This document shows positions 27,394-37,133 of a stretch of 64,000 nt of DNA, in pieces. Position 1 is the first letter of the stretch; each line of letters begins with the position of its first letter. Source of the DNA: an uncultured Acetobacteroides sp. (GTDB lineage Bacteria; Bacteroidota; Bacteroidia; Bacteroidales; ZOR0009); the NCBI RefSeq assembly GCF_963678165.1, contig NZ_OY782755.1:2604001-2668000 (forward strand), read 5' to 3'. Under the pieces are notes generated by a model that was not told the origin of the DNA, did no database searches, and worked only from the letters and a program-made list of their open reading frames with translations. Position numbers and translations under genes: made by a program.

Positions 27394-28401
27394 TTAAACA
27401 TATTGTTTGATTTTCATAAAAACTCTCTTGGGAACAAACATTATTATGTTAGATACTTTTGAACCAAAAAGTAAGAGTATAAGAACATACACATAAACAA
27501 CTAGCGTTAATTCCAAATCTAAACCAACAAGTTTCCCCCAATATGTTTTAAATATTTTGAATCCAAAAGATTTAGCATAACTTAAGTCTGTGTATGTTTT
27601 ATAAGAATACATCTTACTAAAGGCATGTTTTAAATTTGTACCATTTTCATTATCAAACATAACAATAGTTTTAATTAATCCTTTATGAAATTCTAATTTA
27701 GAATAGAGTGATTTTCTATCTGCAAGGTGTTCATTTTTCTCACTAGATTCAGAAAGCCCAAAACCATTTACACCATCACCAATACAGTTAATTAATGGCA
27801 CATCAATATATCCTGCACCATGCTTGTAAATTACATTTAAGAAAAGATATACCTGAAAATAATTAACATTAAAAAACTTCAAAGAGTCATACTGAACTAT
27901 ATAATTCCTTTCAAATATTAGACCGGAAAATAGAATAGAACAATATAAATATCGTTTTGCGTTTACTTCTGTTGCTTTAATTATTTCTACATTTTTATAA
28001 ACCCTCCTGTATTCAGAAATAGAATTCAAATAGAATGGTGAAAATGCTAAACTATAATTATTTTTCATCACAGTTTCTATCGTCTTATCTAATGAATTTT
28101 CAATAAAGCAATCGTCATCACTTATAAATAATATATATTTTGCATTAGACAAACTAATAAGTTTTCCCAAATTCATATCATATCCCAAATTTGAAATATT
28201 CGAATTAAATATTAGATCACACTTATATTTCTGTTTATAATCTAAAACAATTTTTTCAATTTGATCCCTATGGGGAGATCTATCCTCACTTACTATTATT
28301 TCTATATCATCTACATATTTAACACAATCAATACTTTCAAGACAACGTTTTAATTCATTAGGCCGATTATACGACGTAATACATATTGACATCTGCTTCA
28401 T
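27394..28401 (-). CDS. GT2-family glycosyltransferase
   Basis: 335 residues, GT-A. SICITSYNRPNELKRCLESI at the N-terminus, metal site ILFISDDDCFIE (DDD), and a C-terminal hydrophobic segment about 285-320 that may anchor it. Donor and acceptor unknown. Confidence 0.87.
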   Translation of the reverse strand: MKQMSICITSYNRPNELKRCLESIDCVKYVDDIEIIVSEDRSPHRDQIEKIVLDYKQKYKCDLIFNSNISNLGYDMNLGKLISLSNAKYILFISDDDCFIENSLDKTIETVMKNNYSLAFSPFYLNSISEYRRVYKNVEIIKATEVNAKRYLYCSILFSGLIFERNYIVQYDSLKFFNVNYFQVYLFLNVIYKHGAGYIDVPLINCIGDGVNGFGLSESSEKNEHLADRKSLYSKLEFHKGLIKTIVMFDNENGTNLKHAFSKMYSYKTYTDLSYAKSFGFKIFKTYWGKLVGLDLELTLVVYVYVLILLLFGSKVSNIIMFVPKRVFMKIKQYV

Positions 28402-28547
28402 ATACCATTTATATTATAAAATAAATACTATACATTGTTCAAAACTATATAAGATCACATTACAATTTGTACATTTATTATTCACACAACAAGTAGATTA
28501 ATATATATTATACCATACTACACAACAACAAAACATTACAAAATGTA

Positions 28548-29807
28548 TCATTCATTTACATAGTCATTACTTTTAGAAACTCTATACAATATAACTTTTT
28601 TATTTTGTGATATAACACAATCTAAAAACCAAAATATAAAAAACAAAAATAAACTAATAATAATAAAATAATTTCCAGACCTAGTATATTGAACAAAATA
28701 AAAAACGCCTTGTGAATACACTTGCATGTACAAAAAATATAAAATAATTTTGTAAAACTCAATTACTTTCTTCACCATACCAAAATAAAAATAAAATATC
28801 AATCCAAGAAAAATTAATATAATAAAAGTATTTGTAAGATTAAAATTATAAATAAAACTCTTAAATAATGAACCAAAAACCCATGAACTTGTATCACCAA
28901 TCACCCAACTATCCGATATAGAAACATCTTTCCCCAAAACAGATAATACAACTGGGAATGAACTACCATAATCAACTGGATAATTATGAATATTCATATA
29001 CAAACAAAAGTTCGGGAGTGATTGACCTACATACGAAATGATTGAATAGTAAAAATCATAATTAAACCTACTTATTGAAATTAAAATAAACGGCATAGTT
29101 AAAACAATCACCAATATATAGAATATTCTTAAAATACTTTTTTTTCTACAAGGCTGCATAAATCCTTTGAAAAATAAGAAGCATAAACAAAATGATATAA
29201 TCCAAAAAACTATTCCATCACGTCCAACATAAGATAGAACAAACAACACATTTGAGAATGACGAAACGAACAATAAAAAAGTTAATATTTTATACTTGTT
29301 AATTATATAAAAAACAAAAAAAAGTATAATTGCATAAATATATAGAGAAGCAGAAACAGCAGCCATAGAACTATAAACACTTTGTTTAACATATGTTTCA
29401 GATGCCAAATTGATTCTAGCATCACCTAAGTCCATTTCAAATATTTTTAGAACTATGGGTAGATGATATACAAGTGCATAAATAGAAATAAAAACAACAA
29501 ATATCGACAATAACAATAAACACATCATATTGGGAAGAATCAATCTTTGCATTTTTGATTCGTCAAATAAATATATAGGAAATAACAAAATAAACAATAA
29601 CAATACAAAGATCAAAATACCATACCAATATTCAACATTAAACATTTTAGATTGATCACTTATATATATATATATAAGTGAAAATAAAGCACTAATAAAA
29701 TACAACAATATTAAAAATGACGATGATGTGTTTTGCCTATTTTTATTCACGAATGTTTTCACAAAAAAAATAAAGAGCAAAACAACCACTAGTAAATATT
29801 TAAACAT
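28548..29807 (-). CDS. O-antigen/capsule repeat-unit polymerase (Wzy-like)
   Basis: 419 residues, about 10-12 hydrophobic helices through the whole length, with a large periplasmic loop near 255-310 (SISRFNYDFYYSIISYVGQ). Sequence is poorly conserved, as usual for Wzy, so the call rests on topology, length and place in a Wzx-dependent locus; it is the only such protein here. Very AT-rich. Confidence 0.75.
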   Translation of the reverse strand: MFKYLLVVVLLFIFFVKTFVNKNRQNTSSSFLILLYFISALFSLIYIYISDQSKMFNVEYWYGILIFVLLLFILLFPIYLFDESKMQRLILPNMMCLLLLSIFVVFISIYALVYHLPIVLKIFEMDLGDARINLASETYVKQSVYSSMAAVSASLYIYAIILFFVFYIINKYKILTFLLFVSSFSNVLFVLSYVGRDGIVFWIISFCLCFLFFKGFMQPCRKKSILRIFYILVIVLTMPFILISISRFNYDFYYSIISYVGQSLPNFCLYMNIHNYPVDYGSSFPVVLSVLGKDVSISDSWVIGDTSSWVFGSLFKSFIYNFNLTNTFIILIFLGLIFYFYFGMVKKVIEFYKIILYFLYMQVYSQGVFYFVQYTRSGNYFIIISLFLFFIFWFLDCVISQNKKVILYRVSKSNDYVNE

Positions 29808-29989
29808 TTTTTATTAGATAACAATTAAAAAAACATCAGAACAGCAATTTCACCAAAGTACTATAACATTTATACTAGAATAAATTAACGTTGTATACAT
29901 ACAAAACAATATATTAAAACACATCTAAAGTAAAATATAAATAATTTAAAAATGGCATCAAACTCCACACGCTCTAAAAGAGAAGTAAA

Positions 29990-30410
29990 AAAACAACTTT
30001 TAGCGCCTTCATTTTCCTCATAATCTTGATATTTGACAGACTGTATAATCATATCAACATCTAGTCCAATCGTAATGCCAAAGTAACTCTGACTCTAAAA
30101 ATGATTTCCTTAATAGTTATTCTTTTCGATTCAAAAACAGTTTGAATATCTAAACGGTTCACTTATCTTTATCGTTCCCATGATCTATTAGATAGATAAC
30201 TTCGGGGGAATTGAGCAAACCATGTGAATGTGAGATGGTTGAATATCAATCTCCTCGATTTCGACATTCTTCAACAGGCTTATTGCCCGTATAACATTTA
30301 TACAAACACCCTTATAGTTCCTATCAGAACTCGAGACCCAAACATAGATGTAAAGACCACATGATAACTACACCTGTAGAACAAATGTGTCAACTTACTA
30401 AACTTGCATA
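29990..30410 (-). pseudogene. Decayed IS200/IS605-family TnpA (HUH/Y1 transposase)
   Basis: In three frames of the minus strand I can read pieces of a Y1 transposase in the right order: KLTHLFYRCSYHVVFTSMF near 30400-30340 (start of TnpA), NVEIEEIDIQPSHIHMVCSI near 30270-30210 with the H-x-H of the HUH motif at about 30221-30234, and YFGITIGLDVDMIIQSVKYQ near 30085-30020 (C-terminal helix after the Tyr). Frameshifts and stops separate the pieces. The rest of the gap 29808-30518 shows no gene. Ends of the element were not identified. Confidence 0.75.
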
Positions 30411-30518
30411 TGATTGTTTGTTTTCACAGAATACAAGTTAATGATTAATATATTTTTTTGGTATCACAATCGTCAAATACGTTGTTTTAGACAAAAAAAA
30501 TACTATTATCTCTGAATT

Positions 30519-31421
30519 TCAATTCAACGAATTCGAACAATAAGTGTTGATTTTGTAATACATTCTCATAAAAACATATTTTGTCATAAAAAAAACAGAC
30601 ACCAATAATTTTCTTCTATTTCTCAATAGCATTAATCTCATTCCGTTTTTGATATTATTATGCTTAATAGCAATCAATTTAGAATATTTATAATTAGTTT
30701 CAATATTAAACATAGACAGCATATAATATATTTGACGATTAACAAACACAATTTTGTTTTTCATTTTAGAACTCATACTACCAGTATTTATAAAAAATCT
30801 ATAGACTGCCATATTTCTATTGATAAAAAAAACATCTCCCATATTCATAGCCATTAATATCAACAATTGATCAGAACTATAAATCTGTTTAGACCAACTA
30901 GGAAAATTCAACCAATTACCATTTCTAATTACTATACTACAAGTTGGGATTATCCAATTATTTATTAATTCTTTTTCAGTAAGTATTCTTGACTTTTTAA
31001 TTCTTGAAAAAATCTTTTTTCTATTATCGTCTAATAAAACTTCAGAATTATGACAGCATAAAAAACATGTACTATTCTCTTCTAAATATGATATTTGAAT
31101 CTGCAATTTCATTGAATCTATCCAATAATCATCTCCTTCACAAAGTGCAATATATTTACCTTTTGCAGAATGTAAAACAGCCTCAAAATTTTGTTTCATA
31201 CCTCTATTCTTATCGGGCAATTGAGCAACAATAATATTGGGATACTTCTCTGCATACTCTTTTACTATAACTCTAGTATTATCAGTACTACAATCTTCTC
31301 CAATAATAATTTCTATGGGAAAGTCTGTTTTTTGCATCAATACACCTTCAATTGCTTGTGCAATGTATGGTTCATGATTGTATGTAATCATACATACTGA
31401 TACTAATGGAGAGGTGTTCAT
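30519..31421 (-). CDS. GT2-family glycosyltransferase
   Basis: 300 residues, GT-A. SVCMITYNHEPYIAQAIEGV, EIIIGEDCSTDNTRVI, and YIALCEGDDYWIDSMKLQ (EGDDYW) mark a family common in Bacteroidota capsule loci. Adds one sugar of the repeat unit. Its first codon overlaps the end of the acyltransferase gene by 4 bp. Confidence 0.88.
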   Translation of the reverse strand: MNTSPLVSVCMITYNHEPYIAQAIEGVLMQKTDFPIEIIIGEDCSTDNTRVIVKEYAEKYPNIIVAQLPDKNRGMKQNFEAVLHSAKGKYIALCEGDDYWIDSMKLQIQISYLEENSTCFLCCHNSEVLLDDNRKKIFSRIKKSRILTEKELINNWIIPTCSIVIRNGNWLNFPSWSKQIYSSDQLLILMAMNMGDVFFINRNMAVYRFFINTGSMSSKMKNKIVFVNRQIYYMLSMFNIETNYKYSKLIAIKHNNIKNGMRLMLLRNRRKLLVSVFFMTKYVFMRMYYKINTYCSNSLN

Positions 31422-31957
31422 ACAAATTTTAGTAAATCTTTACTGCGATTCTTAATTGCTCTAGTTGGAATTCCAACATTAATAGTCCATTCATTTATAT
31501 CTTTACTTACTAATGAATGTGCACCTATAACGGCTCCTTCCTCAATTATTAGATTAGGAAATACAATAGTACCTGCACCTATTTTCACAAATCGTTTTAT
31601 TACAACAAGACCTCCATTGACATTTGTCTTATAATTTGGATGTATAGGGCCTATTAAATAGTTTCCTGAAAAATCATCCATCGCACTAAAAATTGTACAA
31701 CGAGGTGAAAGGCCTGTATAATCTTCCATAATAACACCCATTGCGCCATAAATTGCAGAATGTGCTGAAATATGAATATGAGATCCTAAAGTTATATTAC
31801 CACTCAAAATACAAAAATCATCAATTCGTACATTATCTCCAATCCTAATCATATTGGGTGAATAAAGACTACATTTTTTACTTATTAATACATCCATTCC
31901 AACTCTTTTCAAATTCAATTGCAAGAGTTCTGATTCAGAATAGAATGAATTCATCAC
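31418..31957 (-). CDS. Left-handed beta-helix acyltransferase (hexapeptide repeat)
   Basis: 179 residues. Hexapeptide repeats through most of the chain (IRIGDNVRIDDFCILSGNIT, IHISAHSAIYGAMGVIME, VKIGAGTIVFPNLIIEEGAVIGAHSLV). Stands next to a sugar aminotransferase (4-bp overlap), so it most likely N-acetylates the resulting amino sugar, as VioB/FdtC-type enzymes do. Confidence 0.87.
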   Translation of the reverse strand: MMNSFYSESELLQLNLKRVGMDVLISKKCSLYSPNMIRIGDNVRIDDFCILSGNITLGSHIHISAHSAIYGAMGVIMEDYTGLSPRCTIFSAMDDFSGNYLIGPIHPNYKTNVNGGLVVIKRFVKIGAGTIVFPNLIIEEGAVIGAHSLVSKDINEWTINVGIPTRAIKNRSKDLLKFV

Positions 31958-33105
31958 TTTATTATTGAGATTATTTTATGTAAATCTTCTTTTGATAGTG
32001 AAGCATGCATTGGCAAGCAAATAACTTTATCAGCTGCACTATTAGCAACAGACAGATTTTCTTTGCTTGCAGATGATAATCCTTTATATGGTAAAAAGTT
32101 GCTGATAAGTGGATAAAAATATCTCCGACTCAGTACCCCGCTTTCTTTCAATTTAAAATAGAGTTCATCACGTGTCAAGCCATAAACTTCGGCATCAACA
32201 AAAATTGGAAAGTAAGCATAGTTGTGGATAACATTTGTTATATTATCGATATAGGTAATTCCTTCAACATCTCTCAATATCTTTTTATACTCTTCTGCAA
32301 CCCATTTACGATGTTCTATTGCATTATCTATTTTAGTTAAAGATAGTAGTCCAAATGCTGATTGGACTTCATTCAATTTTGCATTTATACCCGTTGCTAC
32401 AACTGTTGCTTCATCACGAAATCCAAAGTTTTTTAAATCATCAATATGTCTTTTCATCTTTTCATCATGACAAATTATAGCACCACCTTCAATTGTAGAA
32501 AATATTTTTGTAGCATGAAAACTTAGAATTGACAAATCCCCAAAATTCAGTATAGAATTTCCATTTAATTTTACACCAAAAGCATGCGCAGCATCATAAA
32601 TAACTTTCAAATTATAAGCATCGGCAATTTCTTGTATTTGCTCTACTTTGCATGGTGTACCATAAACATGAACAGGCATAATAGCCGTAGTTTGAGGAGT
32701 AATTGCCGCTACAATTCTTTTCGGATCCATGTTAAGAGATTGAGGCTCCACGTCTACAAATACTGGCTTAATTCTATTCCAGCATAACGAATGTGTTGTT
32801 GCAACAAAACTGTATGGTGTAGTTATGACCTCTCCTGTAACACGAAGAGCTTGTAGGGCTGTTATTAAAGCCAAAGTACCATTAGCAAATAACGAAATGT
32901 ATTTCACCCCTAAGTATTCGCAAAGTGCTTTTTCTAATTGCTGATGATAATATCCGTTGTTAGTTAGCCAATTTCGTTTCCAAATATCTTCCAAATATGG
33001 AATAAACTCTTCCAATGGTGGTAGCAATGGAGAAGTAACAGTAATAGGTTTTGCAATAAAGGCATCTGTAAAATTTTCAATTGATTTCATAGTCAACAAT
33101 TTCAC
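31954..33105 (-). CDS. DegT/DnrJ-type sugar aminotransferase (VioA/RffA-like)
   Basis: 383 residues. NGTLALITALQAL, TPYSFVATTHSLCWN, IYDAAHAFGV, and SFHATKIFSTIEGGAI with the PLP lysine. Closest in pattern to dTDP-4-keto-6-deoxyhexose aminotransferases. No rmlA or rmlB is in this window, so the dTDP-sugar would have to come from elsewhere. Second aminotransferase of the locus, and distinct from the PglE-like one. Start 2 bp after wzx; Met6 is an alternative. Confidence 0.87.
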   Translation of the reverse strand: MKLLTMKSIENFTDAFIAKPITVTSPLLPPLEEFIPYLEDIWKRNWLTNNGYYHQQLEKALCEYLGVKYISLFANGTLALITALQALRVTGEVITTPYSFVATTHSLCWNRIKPVFVDVEPQSLNMDPKRIVAAITPQTTAIMPVHVYGTPCKVEQIQEIADAYNLKVIYDAAHAFGVKLNGNSILNFGDLSILSFHATKIFSTIEGGAIICHDEKMKRHIDDLKNFGFRDEATVVATGINAKLNEVQSAFGLLSLTKIDNAIEHRKWVAEEYKKILRDVEGITYIDNITNVIHNYAYFPIFVDAEVYGLTRDELYFKLKESGVLSRRYFYPLISNFLPYKGLSSASKENLSVANSAADKVICLPMHASLSKEDLHKIISIIK

Positions 33106-33107
33106 TT

Positions 33108-34535
33108 TTATTGTAACATACTAAAAACATGAGATAATTCTTTCGATTTAAACAACAATGAAATAGTTATATAACAAGATATTCCAATAACGACACCTAC
33201 TGATAATTTAATTATATTGCTCGAAAATAATTGAGTTGATAAAAACATTACTCCCCCAATTATAATAGATATTAATAACAATGGCATCAAATCTCTCATC
33301 TGAATAAAGAATCCCAACTTAATTACTTTACCAGTATAATAGGTATTTACAACTAATGCCAATACAGATGAAACAACAATTCCCCAACACATAGCAATAA
33401 CGCCAATTGGAATTGTAACGATTAATATCAAAACAGCAATAATTTTTTTTATTATCTCTAATCTTAAAAAAAGGTCAGAACGTCCCTTAACTTGAAGTAA
33501 ATTTAAATTAATTGAGTGTACTGGATACCACATCATTGAAAAACAAAGTATTTGCAATAATGGTATAACTGATTCCCATTCTGAGTTTAATAAAAGAAGA
33601 ATGAGAGGACGTGCTACTGCGGCTAACCCTATCATTAAAGGGAATACAACGAATGCGGATAACTTTAAATACTTCCTATAAACGATTCGCAAACGTTCAT
33701 CATCATGCTGAATACCACTCAAAATTGGGAATGTCACTCTACCTACGATTCCGGATATATTAGAAGAAGGAAATTGAGCAAACTGATCTGCTCGTGTATA
33801 AAAACCAAGTTCTTGGGCTGCAAATCGTTTCCCGATAACAATCGTGTACACATTACGATAGATAGTATCTAATAGGCCGGATACCAAAAGTCGTGATCCG
33901 TAACTAAATAACTCTACAAAAGATTTAGTTGAAAATACTAGAGAAGGCCTCCATTTTGTAAAAAACCACAATAACAAACTGTTTATAAACACATTTAAAA
34001 CATACTGTAGAACAAGCGACCATACCCCATAACTATTATAAGCCATCCACACCCCAACACTACCTGAAATAATAACCGCAATAACTGATGCTTTAGCTTG
34101 TGTCTTAAAATCAACGAAGGCAGACAAATGTGCTCGTTGGACAACCGTAAGAGAGTTAAGTAATAATGTAATCGCTATAAATCGAGTAATAGGAATTAAA
34201 ATCGGAGTATTGTAAAACAAGGCAATAAGCGGTGCGGTAAAAAATAAAATACTATAAAACACCAATCCTACTATTATATTGAAATAAAACACAGTTGAAT
34301 AGTCTGTTTGTGTCCGATCTATCTTACGAATCAAAGCATTTGAAAATCCGCTATCAATAAATGATTGAGATATTGCCAAAAAAATTGACAACATGCCAAT
34401 AATTCCAAAATCAGACGGAGTAAGCAGTCGAGCCAAAATAATACCAATTACAAATTGAATTCCTTGGATTGAGAAACGTTCCAAACTGCTCCAGAATAAT
34501 CCATTTATGGTTTTTTCTTTTAGTGAATCTGCCAT
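33108..34535 (-). CDS. Wzx-type polysaccharide flippase (MOP superfamily)
   Basis: 475 residues, 12-14 hydrophobic helices. FWSSLERFSIQGIQFVIGII and ARLLTPSDFGIIGML at the N-terminus and GFYTRADQFAQFPSSNISGI are typical of the WzxC-like branch. Flips undecaprenyl-linked repeat units across the inner membrane. First gene of the minus-strand locus, so the main promoter should lie between 34536 and about 34900. Confidence 0.9.
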   Translation of the reverse strand: MADSLKEKTINGLFWSSLERFSIQGIQFVIGIILARLLTPSDFGIIGMLSIFLAISQSFIDSGFSNALIRKIDRTQTDYSTVFYFNIIVGLVFYSILFFTAPLIALFYNTPILIPITRFIAITLLLNSLTVVQRAHLSAFVDFKTQAKASVIAVIISGSVGVWMAYNSYGVWSLVLQYVLNVFINSLLLWFFTKWRPSLVFSTKSFVELFSYGSRLLVSGLLDTIYRNVYTIVIGKRFAAQELGFYTRADQFAQFPSSNISGIVGRVTFPILSGIQHDDERLRIVYRKYLKLSAFVVFPLMIGLAAVARPLILLLLNSEWESVIPLLQILCFSMMWYPVHSINLNLLQVKGRSDLFLRLEIIKKIIAVLILIVTIPIGVIAMCWGIVVSSVLALVVNTYYTGKVIKLGFFIQMRDLMPLLLISIIIGGVMFLSTQLFSSNIIKLSVGVVIGISCYITISLLFKSKELSHVFSMLQ

Positions 34536-35187
34536 GGGGTACCTAGTCTACGACTTTGAATTATTATTTACCTATCTAATAAGATGCAATTAACTTTCAC
34601 TTCTGATTTTTTAATCATAGAATTCTTCTGCAGCCCAAAACCTCCCGCCTTAGCACAGCAAAGCCCCGTCACTCCCATGACATTTTGTAGTAATTATCTA
34701 AAAAACTGCAACTTGTTTTTGGTAAACTAGGCGTTGCTGCTGGCCTGTTAGCCTCTGCTATTCGGATAGGAAACTCGGCATTGTTAGGAAAAACGGATGC
34801 CTTTTCGTTGCGTCGAGTAGCCAATCCAAAAAGTCTAACAGCATTAAAAACAGGAGGTGTTTGTTAATTGTTCATTTGATCAGCTAATATTTTCACATCG
34901 ATATTTTATTTCTTATTTGGATACAAAGAGGAGCGGCTCAGCACAGAGGCTCAGAGATACCGAGGCGCACCGAGATGAACGAAAAAACGCGCCAACTTCC
35001 ACGCAATAAAGGGATCTGGGTAAAACGCAACCAACAGAGTACCCTCCGTGCCCTCCAACCAAATCGGCAATTCGTCACCTCGTAAAGCGCCAAGCACGCA
35101 AGTGCATCACTGTGCCTCCGTATCTATGTGTTAATACTTTAATGTATACAAGCATAACATGGCCGAATGTCTATGGGTAGGAATGAA
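34536..35187. other. Gene-free stretch with a start-less open frame and repeat words
   Basis: Upstream region of wzx. On the plus strand 34694-34867 is open for 57 codons (ends TALKTGGVC) but has no ATG or GTG start, so I do not call it a gene. From about 34938 to 35137 there are diverged CACAGAG-type words (GCACAGAGGCTCAGAGATAC, ACCCTCCGTGCCCTCC, CACTGTGCCTCCGTATC), another trace of the repeat family seen at 22.5-25 kb. Confidence 0.45.
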
Positions 35188-35226
35188 CGAAAAAGGGGCC
35201 ACCTCGCATTGAGGTGACCCCTTCGT
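35188..35226 (-). terminator. Terminator for minus-strand transcript
   Basis: Stem AAGGGGCCACCTC / GAGGTGACCCCTT with one mismatch and a 5-nt loop; the A-run at its left is the minus-strand T-tract. It follows the small pseudogene at 35263. Confidence 0.8.
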
Positions 35227-35262
35227 ATGATTCAAAATAATGGTGTTCGGGTAAGGAACTGA

Positions 35263-35634
35263 CTACTTCTTATCGTCGGAGTCGTCCTTCTTCTTTTTTC
35301 GGGGAGCACGCTTGATGTCGCTGGTGCGCTTGCCACCAACCTTTTCGTACTCGATGCTGTCTCTACCGTACCTTACGCTAGTAGAAGAAAGTAGCTTAGT
35401 ACAAAATGACTCCATCTCCTTTTCGATCTTCTCGAAAGCGTCCTGCTTCTCATCGGCAATCTATAGAGTGGTGTTGTAATCCTTAAGGCTACTATCGCCG
35501 GTGGTTACCAGCTTTTCCGCATTCTCAACGGTAATTCCGTTTCCAAGATCGAGCTTAGGGTCGATAGTAACCATCCCCGAAAGCTTCTGTTTTAGTTCGT
35601 CTAAAACATCTGATGTCCTTTTAACACGTGCCAT
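35263..35634 (-). pseudogene. Small Lys-tailed protein gene with one in-frame amber stop
   Basis: One continuous frame of 124 codons including the final stop (MARVKRTSDVLDELKQ... GGKRTSDIKRAPRKKKKDD) interrupted only by TAG at codon 58. No frameshift. It would encode a helical protein with a VRYGRDSIEYEKVGG segment and a basic/acidic tail. A strong Shine-Dalgarno, AAAGGAGGTG, precedes the ATG by 3-4 nt, unusual in this genome. It ends before a good terminator. Exactly as long (372 nt) as the gene at 57795. The short N-terminal product (57 residues) or a sequencing error are alternatives to decay. Confidence 0.65.
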
Positions 35635-35774
35635 AAGCACCTCCTTTAAAAATTATTATGTAACATAGTTTACTTGGTAATGCATCAAACGAATGGAAGG
35701 AAATCATACATACATTGACTACAGAATTGATTACCTAACAGATTTCGATTGAATAATTACCGCCTTAAAATTAG

Positions 35775-35798
35775 TATTTGTGCTCAACTGCACAAATA
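35775..35798. promoter_or_regulatory. Perfect inverted repeat between array B and the small pseudogene
   Basis: 9-bp arms TATTTGTGC / GCACAAATA with a 6-nt spacer, 141 bp upstream of the pseudogene start. Could be an operator or a leader hairpin. Confidence 0.5.
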
Positions 35799-35823
35799 GG
35801 TGTGCAATTTTTTTCACATGCAT

Positions 35824-35928
35824 AGATAACTCTTCCCCACGCGTGGATAACTCTTCCCCACGCATGGATAACTCTTTCCCACGCGTGGATAACTCTTTCC
35901 CATGCATAGGGAACTCTTATCCTCGCAT
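35824..35928. repeat. Array B: 5 tandem 21-bp units, same family as array A
   Basis: Five 21-bp units identical or nearly identical to those of array A (CCACGCGTGG or CCACGCATGG dyad plus ATAACTCTTTC/ATAACTCTTCC linker). The last unit is degenerate and, like the last unit of array A, ends ACTCTTATCCTC. Lies 189 bp upstream of the small pseudogene on the minus strand and 52 bp beyond the end of the transglutaminase gene. Confidence 0.95.
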
Positions 35929-35980
35929 AGAAAAGGCGATACGAGAAGTGTTGTAAAGATGGGATTGAAGGATTCCTTTC

Positions 35981-37129
35981 TTATCGGGAATTTCTGGTTT
36001 TGGCATTAGCAGAGGAACCGCTCCCAATAAGCTTGTGCTGCCTTTCGACAAGTTCCTGCATGCTTTCTACTTTTTGGCATAGGGCATCCCACAGCAGCAG
36101 GTCGGCCTGCTCGGAGGGCTTAAGCCTTTTCAAAGCCTCAACGCACTTTTTGCTGTGCTCCAACAGGACATCCGATTGGTATTGCAGCTGCGTAAAGGAG
36201 ACTCCCCTCGAGCTGTAATCGGTTTTGAGCTGCTGCAGCTGCTCGTACATCTCTACGCTTGTCTGATAGTCCTTTTCCTGATCGCAAAAGGCATAGAGCC
36301 ATATTTCGTGAAGGGTTCTCCTCTCGTTTTCGAGCGCAAAGGCGTACTCCTTCTCTAGGAATTGGTAGTAGCGAGCGGACGACTCGTTGCGAATGCCGCC
36401 CCACCTCATTCGGCGCATTGCATTGGCATACATCCTTGGCTCGGGTAGAATCTGGTAGTCACTAATGGTATCGCTGTAGTTAAATAGGTAGTCGGCATCC
36501 TTAACGACCTTCTGACCGTAGAACTCTGCCGCCATTACGGGCTGGTACAGCAGCTGCCACATGGGGTCGAAGGGCATGTGGGTTTTGATGAAATCGGCAG
36601 GCTCGCGCATGAAGTACTCGTACGAGAGGCGCTTAACCAGCTCGCCCCCCTGCCAGGTGCTTGCCCCCCAGGTGGGATCGAAGAGCTTCCACTGCCCGTT
36701 GCTTAGGCGAACGGCAACCCATGCGTGGCTCTGATCGACAATGCCCCCATCCTGCTTGGTATATCCCGACACGTAGTACGCCTTGATGTCGAGCTGCCTA
36801 CAGATGCCAATAAACAGATCGGCATAACCCGAGCAGATTGCCTTCCGCTTTGCGAGCGTAACCCTAACGGCAGAATCGCCACGGTAGCTAATGGGATTTG
36901 CCATGCGCTCCACATCGTACTCGATATTGCTGCAGATCCATCCGTAGGCAGCCCGCAGCCGATCGGATTCGCGGCTAAATGAACCGGCAATTTGCGCCGA
37001 CAACGAGTCTACATTACCCGTATTAGCCGCTAATGCGGAGTGCACAAAGCGATCAACCTTTCGGTAGCTTTGCGCAAAACCCGAAAGGCTTACAAGAACA
37101 ATCGCTAATATGGCAGCAGTAAAACGCAT
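35981..37129 (-). CDS. Secreted transglutaminase-like domain protein
   Basis: 382 residues, signal peptide MRFTAAILAIVLVSLSGFAQ. Transglutaminase-like core about 45-190 with the triad: Cys in RKAICSGYADLF, His in DQSHAWVAVRL, Asp in WKLFDPTWG. The C-terminal half is helical with no recognised domain. Family members are thiol peptidases or transglutaminases acting in the periplasm; the substrate is unknown. Monocistronic. Confidence 0.87.
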   Translation of the reverse strand: MRFTAAILAIVLVSLSGFAQSYRKVDRFVHSALAANTGNVDSLSAQIAGSFSRESDRLRAAYGWICSNIEYDVERMANPISYRGDSAVRVTLAKRKAICSGYADLFIGICRQLDIKAYYVSGYTKQDGGIVDQSHAWVAVRLSNGQWKLFDPTWGASTWQGGELVKRLSYEYFMREPADFIKTHMPFDPMWQLLYQPVMAAEFYGQKVVKDADYLFNYSDTISDYQILPEPRMYANAMRRMRWGGIRNESSARYYQFLEKEYAFALENERRTLHEIWLYAFCDQEKDYQTSVEMYEQLQQLKTDYSSRGVSFTQLQYQSDVLLEHSKKCVEALKRLKPSEQADLLLWDALCQKVESMQELVERQHKLIGSGSSANAKTRNSR

Positions 37130-37133
37130 TGCT

